Positions 38,129 through 49,152 of a stretch of DNA of 64,000 nucleotides are shown one piece after another. Each line of letters begins with the position of its first letter. Within the stretch, counting starts at the first letter, position 1. The stretch comes from Vulcanisaeta sp. JCM 14467 (GTDB lineage: Archaea > Thermoproteota > Thermoprotei > Thermoproteales > Thermocladiaceae). The stretch spans positions 1 through 64,000 of the forward strand of contig NZ_BBDM01000007.1 of NCBI RefSeq assembly GCF_001316245.1. The letters are read 5' to 3'. The notes beneath the pieces were generated by a model that was given only the letters and a program-made list of their open reading frames with translations, was not told where the DNA came from and did no database searches. The position numbers and the translations under genes were made by a program.

Positions 38129-41100
38129 GTGAGTTATAGGGCGTTGGACGCTGATCGCGTCAAGAGACCATTGGGTAGGCTTAAGATAACGCCTGAGATG
38201 TGTATTGGCGATGAATTATGCGTCAAGAGGTGTCCAGTGAATATACTTGAGTTGTCCGAGGACACTAACCCCAGGGGTTACCACTACGTTAGGGTTAAGC
38301 CAGGTAGGGAGTTGGACTGCATGGCCTGCGGCATATGCGAGAGGGTCTGCCCGACGAACGCCATTTACGTTGAACGTGAGGAGGAAATAACGATTAGGGA
38401 CTACATGGCGAAGATTGGCGAGACCAAGGCGTTGCAGGAGGGCCCGGCGAGTAATAGGGTCCTGGTGATTGGCGGTGGTATTGCTGGTATTGAGGCTGCC
38501 TTGGCTTTGGCTAACATGGGTTATAGGGTTACATTGGTTGAGAAGTCCCCGGCCATTGGCGGTAAGATGACGATGCTTGATAAGACATTCCCAACACTCG
38601 ACTGCTCAATATGCATAGAAGGACCGCTAATGAGTGACACCTCGAATAATAAGAACATTGAAGTGCTCACGCTAGCTGAGGTAATGGAGTTGACAGGGAG
38701 CCCAGGGCATTATAAGACCAAGATCCTGATTAAGCCTAGGTACGTGACTGACGAGTGCACGAAATGCGGGCTTTGCGAAGAGGTTTGTCCCGTGGTGGCC
38801 GCGAGTGAGTATAATGCTGGTATTGGACTTAGGAAAGCCATATACCTACCCTTCCCACAGGCTGAGCCAGGAATATACGCCATAGACCCGAACCTATGCC
38901 TAAACAAGCCGCCGGAGAACATAGTCTGCAATAGGTGCGTTAGTGTCTGTGAGCCTAGGACAATACTATTCACCATGATGCCACGAATAATAGAGAGGGG
39001 GGTGGCCGCGGTCATCGTTGCCACGGGCTATGAGCTCGAGGGTACCGAGGTACTGGGTAGGTATGGCTATGGTAAGCACCCCGACGTATTGACGGCCATG
39101 GAGTTCGAGAGACTTGTTAACGCCACAGGGCCTTCGCTGGGTGAGGTCATTAAGCTGAGTAACCACAACCACCCAAGGAAGGTCCTCTTTATATCCTGCA
39201 TTGGCTCGAGGACAAATAAGGCAAACCCGTATTGCTCAAAGGTCTGCTGCGAGTACCTACTTAAGCAGGCCATCTATGCGAAGAATCACGGTATTGAGGA
39301 CGTAACCATACTATACATGAATGACGTGAGGACTTACGGCAAGGGCTTCGAAAACCTATACCAAAGGGCTGTTGAGAGGGGTGTTAGGATAGTCCATGGT
39401 AGGCCTATCGTGATAAGCCCTGTCAATGGCTCAATAAGGATTAAGTACGAGGACACTAGGAGTAGGGAGGTTAAGGTTGAGGACTACGATATGGTAGTCC
39501 TGGCGCCTACAATCAAACCACCAAGTGACTTAAGGAAATTGGCGAATATACTAAGTCTTGAACTCGATAAGTACGGCTTCATAAAGACGAACCCGGCAAA
39601 CCCCGTTGAGACTAATTTACCCGGCATATTCGCTGCAGGTAGCGCAACCGGGCCGACGGATATTACCGAGTCCGTGCTCATGGGCCTCGCAGCCGCCGCG
39701 CAGGCGGCTAGTTTCATGGGTAGATCAACCATCGAGGTTGAGGAGTTCAGTGAGACCATAGAGACTGAGAAGCTAGGATTGGCGTGTTCGTTTGCCACTG
39801 CGGGAGTAACATAGCAGGTGTGGCCGATGTTAAGGAGTTGGTTAGGTTCTCCGGTGGTTTGCCTGGCGTGGTTTGTGCCGAGGACATACCCTTCGCATGC
39901 TCAAAGGCGGGCCTTGACAGGATTGCCGAGGTAATAAAGACGAATAACCTAAATAGGGTCGTAGTCGCCGCCTGTTCCCCGGCGACGCACCTAAGGTTCT
40001 TCCAGGACGCAGCTAGGAGGGCTGGGCTTAACCCGTACCTCGTGGAAATGGCTAACATTAGGAACCTCGACACGTGGGTCCACAACGATAAGGTCGTGGC
40101 TACCGAGAAGGCTAAGGACATGATTAAGATGGCCGTGGCCAAGGCACCATTGATGAGACCCTTTAGGCCTGAGAAGCTTGGCATAGTAAAGAGAGCCCTA
40201 ATCATTGGCTGCGGCCCAGCGGGCCTTGCCGCAGCCAATACCTTAGCCAATGCAGGCGTTGAGACGATAATCGTTGAGTTAGGCGATAAGTGCGGTGGTA
40301 ATTACCTAAATAGCTTCATGATTAATTACCTACCTGAGGGCGCCAGGGTTAGGGATACCATGGACAGGCTACTCAAGGTCCTCGACAACCCCAGGGTCAG
40401 GGTGTACTACGGAACGACGATTAAGGAAGTCACAGGGTTCACGGGTAACTTCCACGTAACCCTGACTAATGGTGTGGAGTTGGACGTAGGCACCATAATA
40501 GTGGCCACGGGCGCTAAGCCGAGCGATGCCGTGAAGCAGGTCATTAGTGATGGCTTAAACGTAATGACGCTACACGACCTGGTTAGTAAGGGCTTGAGCG
40601 TGGGTAATGACGTATTATTCATAGACCTGTGCGGTAAGCCCTATTGCCAAGCCGTTATGTTCAATGCCGCGCTGGCGCTTAGGAGGGCGGGTAGGAATGT
40701 CTATGTCGTGGTTAGGGATGTGATGATGGTTGGGACCCAATACGAGGACCTATACAGGGAGGTTAGGAGGGCTGGCGTCGTGATACTTAGGGTCCCGAGG
40801 GATGGGGACGCCATGAACCACGTGGCCCTGAACCACGACACTGCCGTAATTAGGGATGTGGAGGTTGGCGGTGAAGTCTCGATACACGTGGACTCAGTCG
40901 TATTGAACATACCCATGAGACCAAACTCAGACGAGGTGTCTAAGGTCCTGAGACTCTCTAGGGATCAGGAGGGCTTCTTGATGGAGGCTCACCCGAAGCT
41001 TGGTCCCGTGGACACCATGACCCCTGGAATATTCATAGCGGGTGCGGTTAGGGCTCATAGGGGCTTTGGCGAGGCCGTGCTAGAGGCTATGCGTCGGCTG

Positions 41101-41803
41101 CCAGGGCATTGACGCTACTGAGCCGTGACTACATAATTAAGGAGGTCTCAGTGCCCAAGGTGGACCCAAGCAAGTGCGTTGGTTGCCTACTATGCGTTAA
41201 GGCTTGTCCATACGGCGCCATTAGGGGCGAGCCTAGAAAGCCGGTGACCATAGACCCTGCGGCGTGCCAGGGCTGTGGTGCGTGCGTTGGTGAGTGTCCA
41301 TATGGTGCCCTGGACATGGATATACTAAGTGATGATGCTATTATGGCTCAGGTTGAGGCTGCTTTGGCTGAGGAGCCTGAGAAGAAGGTGATTATGTTCA
41401 CCTGCGCCTACTGCTCATACTATGCCGCCGACAACACAGGAATACTTAAGCTCCAGTACCCACCACATGTTAGGATAATTAGGCTACAATGCAGCTCAAG
41501 GCTTAATTGGAAACACGTCAAACGTGCCTTTGAGCTTGGTGCTGCCGGCGTATTCGTGACGGGTTGTAGCTTGGTGACTGCCACTACATAACCGCAAACC
41601 ACAACACGGTTAGAAGGTTTGAGAATTGGAGGAAGAGGTTGAAGAACATAGGCGTTAGGGAAGATAGGTTCCAGCTTAGGTTATTTGGTGCGCCGGACGT
41701 TAAGGACTTCATAGAGGCTGCTAACGAGGCTAAGAGGATTGTGGAGTCGGTGACTAAGGAGGAGATCGAAATGACAAAGCAAAGAATCAAACAACTAAGG
41801 TGA
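38129..41803 (+). CDS. hdrA: HdrA-HdrA-MvhD fusion (electron-transfer flavoprotein; frame breaks)
   Basis: After three repairs (near 39778, 41090, 41570) this is one protein of 1225 residues. Part one has two ferredoxin motifs (CVKRCPVNI, CMACGICERVCP), an FAD motif VLVIGGGIAGIEAALAL and the cysteine-rich CSKVCCEYLLKQA. Part two restarts with FVCHCGSNIAGVADV, the canonical HdrA start, plus a second FAD motif ALIIGCGPAGLAAANTL. Two further 4Fe-4S motifs (CVGCLLCVKACP, CQGCGACVGECP) lead into an MvhD-like domain (FTCAYCSYYAAD, GCSLGDCHYITA). Such modules pass electrons between NAD(P)H, ferredoxin and disulfide or other acceptors. The stop overlaps hdrC. Confidence 0.85.
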
Positions 41804-42105
41804 TGGGCATGGCTATGGCAAACCCGGCATTGAGGGAGGAGTTGCTTAAATTCGAGCCAACTGCATCACTGTGTTACCAATGCGGTACCTGCACCACCGT
41901 GTGTCCAATGACGGACTACGGACTAAACACCAGGTTGGTCATGAAGTTAGTCAACCTGGGAATAATGAATGACTGGGTGCGTAAAGTCATTTGGCTATGT
42001 ACGGGCTGCGGTCTATGCCAGGAGAATTGCCCAAATGAGATTAGGATACCCAATGTTATTAGGTTCATTAGGTTGAGGGTAATAAATGAATCACGTAAGA
42101 AATAA
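41803..42105 (+). CDS. hdrC: HdrC-like iron-sulfur subunit
   Basis: Two CxxCxxCxxxCP clusters (CYQCGTCTTVCPMTD and CTGCGLCQENCPNE) in a protein of about 100 residues are typical of HdrC. Its ATG overlaps the stop of the HdrA-MvhD gene. No hdrB gene follows; instead there is a decayed citrate synthase. The electron acceptor of the complex therefore cannot be told from this window. Confidence 0.88.
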   Translation: MGMAMANPALREELLKFEPTASLCYQCGTCTTVCPMTDYGLNTRLVMKLVNLGIMNDWVRKVIWLCTGCGLCQENCPNEIRIPNVIRFIRLRVINESRKK

Positions 42106-42218
42106 GTAATTACCCAAACTTTAATAATTTTATTATTCTAATAGAATAAATTTTATTAAAAGTATTTTATATTCTATATAGAGAATATTACAGAAACCCG
42201 AAATCAAATGAGTCCTTG

Positions 42219-42882
42219 ATGGCGTTTACGTTAAGGAGAGACACATGCCTAATAGACCTTGATAACGCCAAGATCTATTACAGGGGTTACGAGCTCGGTG
42301 AATTCGCCCTTAAGTCTACGTTTAAGTAGGCGGTACTTAAGGAGTTACCCAGCAGTTTAAGGCTTATTGACGTGCTTAGGCTGAGCATTGATTACCTGGG
42401 CACACTCAATAAGGAGGCAGTGGCTAAAGGACTTAATGAGGAGGGTAAGGCCATTAGATTAATAGCCATAGTGCCAACGATAGTTACCGCAACCGCAGAC
42501 TAATCCTGGTGGATCTGTGCCGAAGCCCAGGCATGAGCTGAACCATGTCGCCAATTACTTCTACATGTTCTTTGATGGGGAACCTAGTGATGGGGAGCTC
42601 AGGACCTTAGAGTATGCTGCTGAGAGACACCTCAGCCATAAGGGCGTCCACGCAAATACTGACCTTTATGCATCGTTGGTTTATTATACGTTGGGCTTCC
42701 CAATGGAGTATAACCCAGTGAACTTCGCGTTAGTGAGGATTGTTGGCCGGATTGCCCCACGTGCTTGAGTACTGGGGATGGGTGGGAAATTGATAAGGCC
42801 CATGGAGCATTATGTGAGTTCGCATGGCTTGAGGTATATACCCATTGATGAGGGGTTGAACCCTTATTTATGGGCTTTATAG
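42219..42882 (+). pseudogene. Decayed citrate synthase gene
   Basis: Fragments in several frames match citrate synthase in order: TCLIDLDNAKIYYRGYELGE, then SLRLIDVLRLSIDYLG, then NYFYMFFDGEPSDGELRTLE, then HANTDLYASLVYYTLGFP, and finally EYWGWVG plus LIRPMEHYVSSHGLRYIPID. In-frame stops, frame changes and the loss of the His-bearing central region show real decay, unlike the single-base breaks elsewhere in the window. It lies between hdrC and the Por operon. Confidence 0.8.
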
Positions 42883-42985
42883 CATAGTGTATATGTGGTT
42901 TTCTACAGTAGGCGAATTTTATTATTATGAATCCCTAAAAATCCATAAAATTGTTTATAACTATAGGTAAAACGATAGAACCTAC

Positions 42986-43546
42986 ATGGCAGGTGAGGGT
43001 TATGAAATAGTATTCTTTGGGAGGGGTGGGCAGGGCGCTGTGACTGCGGCGCAGATAATGGCCCTAGCTGCGGTGAGTAAGGGCCTGTATGCTCTCGCAT
43101 ATCCTGAGTTTGGGCCTGAAAGGAGGGGTGCGCCTGTTAGGTCGTATTTAGTGATTTCCACTGAGCCAATAGAGGTTAGGGAGCCAATAGAGGAGCCTAA
43201 CATATCCGTTGTCTTTGGCCCGGACCTGCTTAGGGTTAATCCTGAGATACCCGAGAGGACTCGGGATTACATTATCGTGAACTCAAGGCGCTTTGAGACC
43301 GTTGAGCCATACCTAAGGGGATTTAGGGGCGGTGTAATCCACATAAATGCCTATGACCTATCAACGAAGTACCTGGGCAAGGCAATAGTTAACACGGCAA
43401 TGCTAGGCGCGTTGCTAAGGGCCTTTGATGCATTGACTGTTGATGACTTAGCCCAGGCAACGATAAAGGTTTTCGGCGGTAGGTTAGGTAAGGTGAATGC
43501 GGAGTTGATAAGGATTGCGTATAATGAGGCTAGGGTGATAAGATGA
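42986..43546 (+). CDS. porG: 2-Oxoacid (pyruvate):ferredoxin oxidoreductase gamma subunit
   Basis: The start YEIVFFGRGGQGAVTAAQIM and the segment AYPEFGPERRGAPVRSYLVI are diagnostic of the gamma subunit. Length (186 residues) is normal. It opens a coupled gamma-delta-alpha-beta operon with 4- to 11-base overlaps, the order used by pyruvate-type enzymes. Confidence 0.94.
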   Translation: MAGEGYEIVFFGRGGQGAVTAAQIMALAAVSKGLYALAYPEFGPERRGAPVRSYLVISTEPIEVREPIEEPNISVVFGPDLLRVNPEIPERTRDYIIVNSRRFETVEPYLRGFRGGVIHINAYDLSTKYLGKAIVNTAMLGALLRAFDALTVDDLAQATIKVFGGRLGKVNAELIRIAYNEARVIR

Positions 43547-43896
43547 GTAGTGGTGCCTGGGCACCAAAGACGACAAAACCGCTGGGTTGGAGGGAGTTAC
43601 CGGCGATTGGTGGTTATGTTATTGAGCCCATGAGCACGGCAAAGAATAACACCGGCTCCTGGAGGACTGAGAGACCCGTAATTAACCAGGACGCATGCAT
43701 TAGGTGTAGGACCTGCTGGATATACTGCCCAGAGCCCGCAATACTAGAGCTAGACAAACCCTACGTGACTAAGGACGGTAGGAGGTATGAATTAACCTAC
43801 GAGATTGATTACGACCACTGCAAGGGCTGCGGAATATGCGCACACGAATGCCCAACCAAGGCAATAACAATGGTACCCGAGGGTGCTGAGGAATGA
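43543..43896 (+). CDS. porD: 2-Oxoacid (pyruvate):ferredoxin oxidoreductase delta subunit
   Basis: Two 4Fe-4S motifs ([14 protein letters not shown] and [14 protein letters not shown]) relay electrons from the beta subunit to ferredoxin. Length is 117 residues. It overlaps both neighbours by four bases. Trp in place of Leu in CRTCWIYCP is typical of Por delta subunits. Confidence 0.94.
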   Translation: MSSGAWAPKTTKPLGWRELPAIGGYVIEPMSTAKNNTGSWRTERPVINQDACIRCRTCWIYCPEPAILELDKPYVTKDGRRYELTYEIDYDHCKGCGICAHECPTKAITMVPEGAEE

Positions 43897-45121
43897 GCCA
43901 GGCAGTTATTGAGCAAAGGGTTAGGAAGGGAGTGGTTAGGGATAGGGTTGCCGTGACCTCAAACCATGCCGCTGCCTACGCGGCTAGGGATTCCGAGGTT
44001 GATGTAGTGGCTGCATACCCAATAACGCCCCAGACGCCGGCCGTTGAGAAGATAGCCGAGTTCATAGCGAATGGCGAGATGAGTGCTGAATACATACCCG
44101 TGGAGTCTGAACATAGTGCATTATCAGCATTAATAGGTGCTTCAGCCGCAGGTGCCAGGACATTCACGGCAACCTCAAGCCAGGGACTATTCTACATGTA
44201 CGAACTACTCTACATAGCCTCGGGCCTGAGACTCCCAATAGTCATGGCCCTGGCCACAAGGCTGCCTCAGCGCCGATATGCATCCACGGTGACTACCAGG
44301 ACCTGGCATCCGTCAGAGATGCTGGTTGGGTTGTAATGATTGCGTCTAGTGCTCAGGAGGTTTATGACTCAATAATCATGGCCTACAGGATTGCGGAGGA
44401 CAATAGGGTGCTGCTACCCGTAATGGTCTCCTACGACGGATTCCTAATGAGCCACACAACAGAACCCGTGGAACTCTATGATCTGGAGCTGATAAGGAGG
44501 TTTGCGCCAAAGAGGATTGATAGGCCTATACTAGACAGTAAGAGACCAATTACCATGGGCGTGATGGCAATACCTGATTGGTACTACGAAATTAAGTACC
44601 AACTGATCGATGCAATGCATAATTCAATGAGTGTGATTAAGGAGGTCCATGATGAGTTTAATAAGACCTTTGGCAGGAACTATAGGCTTATTGAGGAGTA
44701 TAGGCTCGAAGATGCGGACTATGTAGTGCTAGCCTACGGCGGTATTTGGGGAAATGTCAAAAAGGCCGTTGACGCGGCTAGGAGGATTGGCATAGGGGCT
44801 GGGGCCTTAAGGCTTAGGCTGTTTAGGCCGTTCCCAACGGAGGAGTTGGTTAAGGCTGTTGAGGGCGTTAAGGCCGTGGCCGTTGTTGATAGGGCAGTGA
44901 GTCCAGGGGCTCCAATAGAAGGCCCGGTGGCTATTGAGGTTGCCACGGCATTAAAGTCTAGGGGATTGAATACGCCGGTGATCTCGGTGGTCCATGGGCT
45001 TGGACAGAGGACCGTGTTCTCAAGGGACATTGCTGAGTTAATAAGGATGTTAAGTACGTCGGAACCCATGGAAATGGCGAGGAGCACCATATACATGGGG
45101 GTGAGGGAGTATGGCGGTTAA
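43893..45121 (+). CDS. porA: 2-Oxoacid (pyruvate):ferredoxin oxidoreductase alpha subunit (frame break near 44266)
   Basis: The start region [20 protein letters not shown] and [20 protein letters not shown] are conserved substrate-binding elements. A missing C at 44265-44266 (ctgcctcagc for ctgccctcagc) shifts the frame; after repair the sequence reads [20 protein letters not shown]. Repaired length is 1230 bases, 409 residues plus stop. It overlaps porB by 11 bases. Confidence 0.92.
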
Positions 45122-46085
45122 GGTTAAGCTTGCTAAGTCCTTCTTCGACATACCGAGGGAAGAGTACTTCGCGCCAGGCCACACTGCATGCCCCGCATGC
45201 GGTGCTACCCTGGCGGCTAGGCTAATACTCAAGGCCTCTGGCCCCGACGTTATAATAGTTAATCCCACGGGATGCTTGGAGGTCACAACAACGATATACC
45301 CATACACCGCGTGGGGCGTGCCCTACATACACGTGGCCTTTGAGAACGCGGGCGCCGTTGCCGCAGGCATTGAGGCTGCCATAAAGGCGTTAAATAAGAA
45401 TGGGTTGCTGAGGAGGAACACCAAGGTCATTGCTATCGCAGGTGATGGTGGTACTTATGATATTGGTTTGCAGTCGTTGAGTGGTATGCTTGAGCGTGGT
45501 CACGGAGTGCTCTACGTACTCTACGACAATGAGGCATACATGAACACAGGAATACAAAGAAGCGGTGGCACTCCCAGGTTCGCAAGGACGACCACAATGC
45601 CGGCTGGCACAGTCATTAGGGGTAAGATTGAGAAGAAGAAGGACATAATGAGTATTGTGATTGCGCACCACATACCATACGCGGCAACGGCTAATGTTGC
45701 TTACCCAATTGACCTCGTGAATAAGGTTAGGAAGGCCCTGTCGTACCTCGATGAAGGCCCGGCATTCCTACACGTACTAGCTCCATGCCCACCTGGTTGG
45801 GGATTCCCTGATGAGAAGATGATAGAGATAGCCAGACTAGCCACGGAGACGGGCTACTTCCCACTATACGAGTGGGACCACGGTAGGTTAATCATAAACC
45901 CACCGAGTGACGTGTACATGGATAAGAAGTTACGTAAACCACTTAGGGAGTTCGTTAAGGCCCAGTCCAGGTGGTCCCACGTGACTGATAACGAGATTAA
46001 GGAGCTCGAGAAGGACATTGATGAATTCCTGGACTATCTATGGCAGTTATCAATGAGCTCAGGAGTCCCAGCACCATACAAGTGA
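45111..46085 (+). CDS. porB: 2-Oxoacid (pyruvate):ferredoxin oxidoreductase beta subunit
   Basis: This is the TPP and 4Fe-4S subunit. CPACGATLAARLIL and PTGCLEVTTTIYPY carry cluster cysteines. AGDGGTYDIGLQSLSGMLER is the TPP-binding motif and YDNEAYMNTGIQRSGGTP its extension. The frame is intact at 324 residues. Confidence 0.95.
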   Translation: MAVKVKLAKSFFDIPREEYFAPGHTACPACGATLAARLILKASGPDVIIVNPTGCLEVTTTIYPYTAWGVPYIHVAFENAGAVAAGIEAAIKALNKNGLLRRNTKVIAIAGDGGTYDIGLQSLSGMLERGHGVLYVLYDNEAYMNTGIQRSGGTPRFARTTTMPAGTVIRGKIEKKKDIMSIVIAHHIPYAATANVAYPIDLVNKVRKALSYLDEGPAFLHVLAPCPPGWGFPDEKMIEIARLATETGYFPLYEWDHGRLIINPPSDVYMDKKLRKPLREFVKAQSRWSHVTDNEIKELEKDIDEFLDYLWQLSMSSGVPAPYK

Positions 46086-46177
46086 TGATATTATTGTGAT
46101 TACTCAATCAATAAACGTATTCATAACCTCTGTATCCTAGGATAAACCATATAAATACTATATATTAAGATGTGCCA

Positions 46178-47427
46178 ATGGGCCTAACACTGACAGAGAA
46201 AATACTCAACAGGGCCTCAGGCAAGTCGGTAAGCCCTGGCGATGTTGTCGAGATTAACGTAGACCTAGCCGCCTTCCACGACCTCACTGGTTACCACGTT
46301 GTTGAGGTCATGGAGAAGATGGGTACTGTCAAGGTCTGGGATGTTAATAAGTTCGTCCTAGCCTTCGACCACCTGGCACCACCACCCACGGAGAGGGCTG
46401 CCGAGATACAGGTTGGGCTTAGGAAGTTCGCTAAGGCGGCTGGCGTTAAGTTCTTCCATGACGTCGGCGACGGCATACTCCACCAACTACTCCTTGATTA
46501 CTACGCACTGCCTGGCCAGGTGGTTATGGCCGCTGATAGTCACACAACCACGGTAGGTGCCGTGGGCGCCTTCGCCCAGGGACTTGGGGCGAGTGATATA
46601 GCCGCGATAGTCATTACTGGCAAGACCTGGCTAGTGGCGCCCGAGCCATTTAGGGTTAGGATACTTGGCAAGCCAGGCCCTGGGGTTTATGGTAAGGACG
46701 TGGCACTTCACTTACTCGGTGTGTTTAGGGCTGAGGGATTGAACGGTAAATCCGCAGAGTTCATAGTAGAGAACCCAGGGGCATTCCCAATGGATTACAG
46801 AGCTACGGTATCGAACATGGGCATTGAACTCGGTCTCGACGCAGCCATGTTCGTGCCAGACTCCGAGACCATAAACTACATCAGGGAGAGGAGAGGTATT
46901 GAGGTTAAGCCTGTGACGCCGGATCCAGATGCGAGGTATGTGGATGGCTATGACGTGGAGCTAAATAGGCTTGAGCCGCTTGTGGCCGCGCCGCACAGTG
47001 TTGATAATGTTAAGTCCATAAGTGAGGTTGAGGGTTTGGAGGTTGACTACGTGTTTATAGGTTCATGCACTAACGGTAGGCTCAGTGATATTGAGGTTGC
47101 GGCGAAAATACTGAGGAATGGTAAGGTAAGGAGTAGGTGCGTTGCAATACCAGCCTCAAGGGACATTTACATAAAGGCCTCGGAGCTAGGCTACATAGAC
47201 ACCTTGGTTAGGGCAGGCTGTGTGGTGACTTACGGGACCTGTGGACCTGCCTAGGTGGGCACTTCGGACTCGTGGGCCCTGGGGAGGTGGCTATATCCAC
47301 GGGTAGTAGGAACTTCAGGGGTAGGATGGGCTCGCCAGAGGGTAGGGTTTACCTGGCGAACGCCGCCGTGGCCGCGGCAGCCGCGTTGAATGGTAAATTC
47401 GTAGACCCTAGGAAGTACCTGACGTGA
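46178..47427 (+). CDS. leuC: 3-Isopropylmalate/homoaconitate dehydratase large subunit (frame break near 47246)
   Basis: Aconitase-family enzyme: [35 protein letters not shown] and [16 protein letters not shown] carry substrate residues and the three cluster cysteines. A missing C at 47246-47247 stops the frame just inside the last motif. Repair extends it to TGA 47425-47427, giving about 417 residues. The start is ATG 46178, about 25 bases after a tataaatact box. leuD lies 1.7 kb downstream on the opposite strand. Confidence 0.92.
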
Positions 47428-47542
47428 GGACTAGGACTTATTAATACCTTAAATACTAATATTAATATGAGTAAGTCAAGGATTAAGGGCAGGATTGGGC
47501 ATATATACATTATTAGGCGTAGGATTGGGCATATTTGGGTGA

Positions 47543-47974
47543 TTGGTCGTGGCGGTGAGGGTAAGGGTGAGGTTGAGGACGGGAGGGAAGGAGGTAGTAA
47601 CGACGGCGCTGGTTAACACGGGCTTCGAGACGGAAAGACCGCAGGTACTAATACCACTCAACCTGGCCAGGGCATTGTCACTATGGCCACCGCCGGAAAA
47701 TGCTTACCTAATTGAGCTCGGCACGGCTGGCGGTCCAGTTAGGGAGTACGTGGTGCCCGATGCCGTGCGCATAGCTGTGGTGACTAACGATAGGGAGACC
47801 AGCGAGGTTATCTGCGACGCAGTAATATCGCATATCGAGGAGGAGGTAATCATAAACGATAAACTATCCGAGGAACTGGGCATTGTCATTCTGGCGGCAG
47901 GCAGTGGTAAGTGGAGGTTCATTAATGATGACACTAATCTTATTAGGCTCTCAGAGACTCCGCAGTATTGGTGA
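47543..47974 (+). CDS. Retropepsin-like aspartic protease-fold protein
   Basis: The 143-residue protein has TTALVNTGFETERPQVLIPL, which resembles the clan AA hallmark with Asn replacing the catalytic Asp (LVNTG instead of LVDTG). The rest (EYVVPDAVRIAVV, EEVIINDKLSEELGIVILAA) fits one retropepsin-like lobe. The Asp-to-Asn change would abolish protease activity unless it is an error. The role is unknown. Immediately downstream is a transposon relic. Confidence 0.6.
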   Translation: MVVAVRVRVRLRTGGKEVVTTALVNTGFETERPQVLIPLNLARALSLWPPPENAYLIELGTAGGPVREYVVPDAVRIAVVTNDRETSEVICDAVISHIEEEVIINDKLSEELGIVILAAGSGKWRFINDDTNLIRLSETPQYW

Positions 47975-47987
47975 TAACACAGGTGGC

Positions 47988-48245
47988 AAACCTCGCCTTT
48001 CTAGGGCAGGGTAAGGATTTTTTTAAACTAGATTAATTCTCCCTACTGTCCACTAGGTCACAGGCTGCACAGTGACTTGGACGGTGCATTAAATATACTA
48101 AGGAAAGCCACAGGGAAAATCATTAATAGTATAGGAAAACCCCTTTCCTTCATCGTTGATCACAACAGAGTAGTTCCCGTAAAAGGGGGTAACGCCCAAG
48201 ACCCAGGTAAAACCCCGCCCTTTAGGGCGGGGAGTGGGTCAGTTA
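47988..48245 (+). mobile_element. IS200/IS605-type relic with TnpB C-terminal fragment
   Basis: A short open stretch 48077-48262 reads LDGALNILRKATGKIINSIG, the C-terminal end of TnpB. Just upstream, YCPLGHRLHSD resembles a worn zinc-finger end. Downstream is a perfect stem-loop at 48213-48232 of the kind found at right ends. An imperfect cctcgcc...gggcagg stem at 47991-48010 may be a left end. The transposase gene and most of tnpB are gone, so this is a short non-autonomous remnant. Confidence 0.7.
48213..48232 (+). repeat. Perfect GC-rich hairpin at the element's right end
   Basis: ccccgccct and agggcgggg pair perfectly around a two-base loop. Such hairpins mark IS200/IS605 right ends and the 3' end of TnpB-associated omega RNA. 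It may now act as a terminator for both convergent neighbours. Confidence 0.75.
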
Positions 48246-49079
48246 ATTTAAGCCAACGGTGAAGAAGTCGTTACCTGGTTCATCATCCTCATCCCAATCA
48301 TCTAATTCAATGTCTTCCTCCTTATCTCTCAACTCCTCATCCTCATTAATGATGAATAATTCCCTACCGCCCAACGACTCCCTAATGCTGTTGATTATTG
48401 GGTCCCATAATGCCCTGGGTGCGCTTATGTGTATTGGCTGTGTAATAGTTTCATCAGTACCGAAGAGCTCATCGAGCACTATGGACCAGGTTGAGTCATT
48501 CACATCTATCGAGAAGCTAACATCGTGTAGCGCCTTGACACCGCTGAACATCGTTACCTCATTTATTGTAATCCTCCCATCGGTAAATACGTACTCCTCA
48601 GTACCTATGACTCCGCCTCCATACATACTCGTGGTTAGGTGCAGCGCCACAGCATCAGCGATGGAGTCCTTAATGATCTCCTTAACCATCTCCAATGAAT
48701 CCTCAAGGGAGTACCTGTATATGTTGGGTGAAGGCACATAACGCCTAATGACATTTAACGGCGCACTTAGGCTTATGAGGCTGTATTTACGGCCCTCACT
48801 ATGCATGAAGCTTATAATTACACCACTCAATTCCCTTAAATACTTAACAGGCGCCTTCACGTACACGTGAGCCTCGCCCTCCACAACCCTAGACCTAGAC
48901 CTCCCAGCCCTAATTAACAGCTTATGCCTCCCATACGACCAAGCCTCGCACTTGACACTCCTACCCCTACTAAGGTTTACGTGCACCTCCTTTACGCTCC
49001 TCTCCTCAATCCAATCGAGAACTTTACGCCACAGTTCCTGAGCCTTAACATTATTAGAAGTGCCCATACCAATACACAC
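48243..49079 (-). CDS. Hypothetical protein with acidic C-terminal tail
   Basis: I do not recognise this 278-residue protein. It has an N-terminal helix (LWRKVLDWIEERSVKEVHVN), a basic patch (AGRSRSRVVEG), a mixed central domain and a strongly acidic tail (DKEEDIELDDWDEDDEPGND). No membrane segment is seen. Its 3' end abuts the transposon relic, so the last residues could derive from the insertion. The long uninterrupted frame supports a real gene. Confidence 0.6.
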   Translation of the reverse strand: MCIGMGTSNNVKAQELWRKVLDWIEERSVKEVHVNLSRGRSVKCEAWSYGRHKLLIRAGRSRSRVVEGEAHVYVKAPVKYLRELSGVIISFMHSEGRKYSLISLSAPLNVIRRYVPSPNIYRYSLEDSLEMVKEIIKDSIADAVALHLTTSMYGGGVIGTEEYVFTDGRITINEVTMFSGVKALHDVSFSIDVNDSTWSIVLDELFGTDETITQPIHISAPRALWDPIINSIRESLGGRELFIINEDEELRDKEEDIELDDWDEDDEPGNDFFTVGLN

Positions 49080-49152
49080 CTTACACTATCAAATTTTGCA
49101 AACTAATTTATTAAGCACTCCCTGCGGCTTTACACGACATGAACAATGCACC

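Noticed and set aside
42219-42882. Treating the citrate synthase fragments as one more frameshifted but intact gene
   Set aside because: Several stops and the loss of the central catalytic region cannot be mended by single-base insertions.
48077-48262. The 61-codon ORF as a real small gene
   Set aside because: Its sequence is the C-terminal tail of TnpB and it runs through the terminal hairpin.
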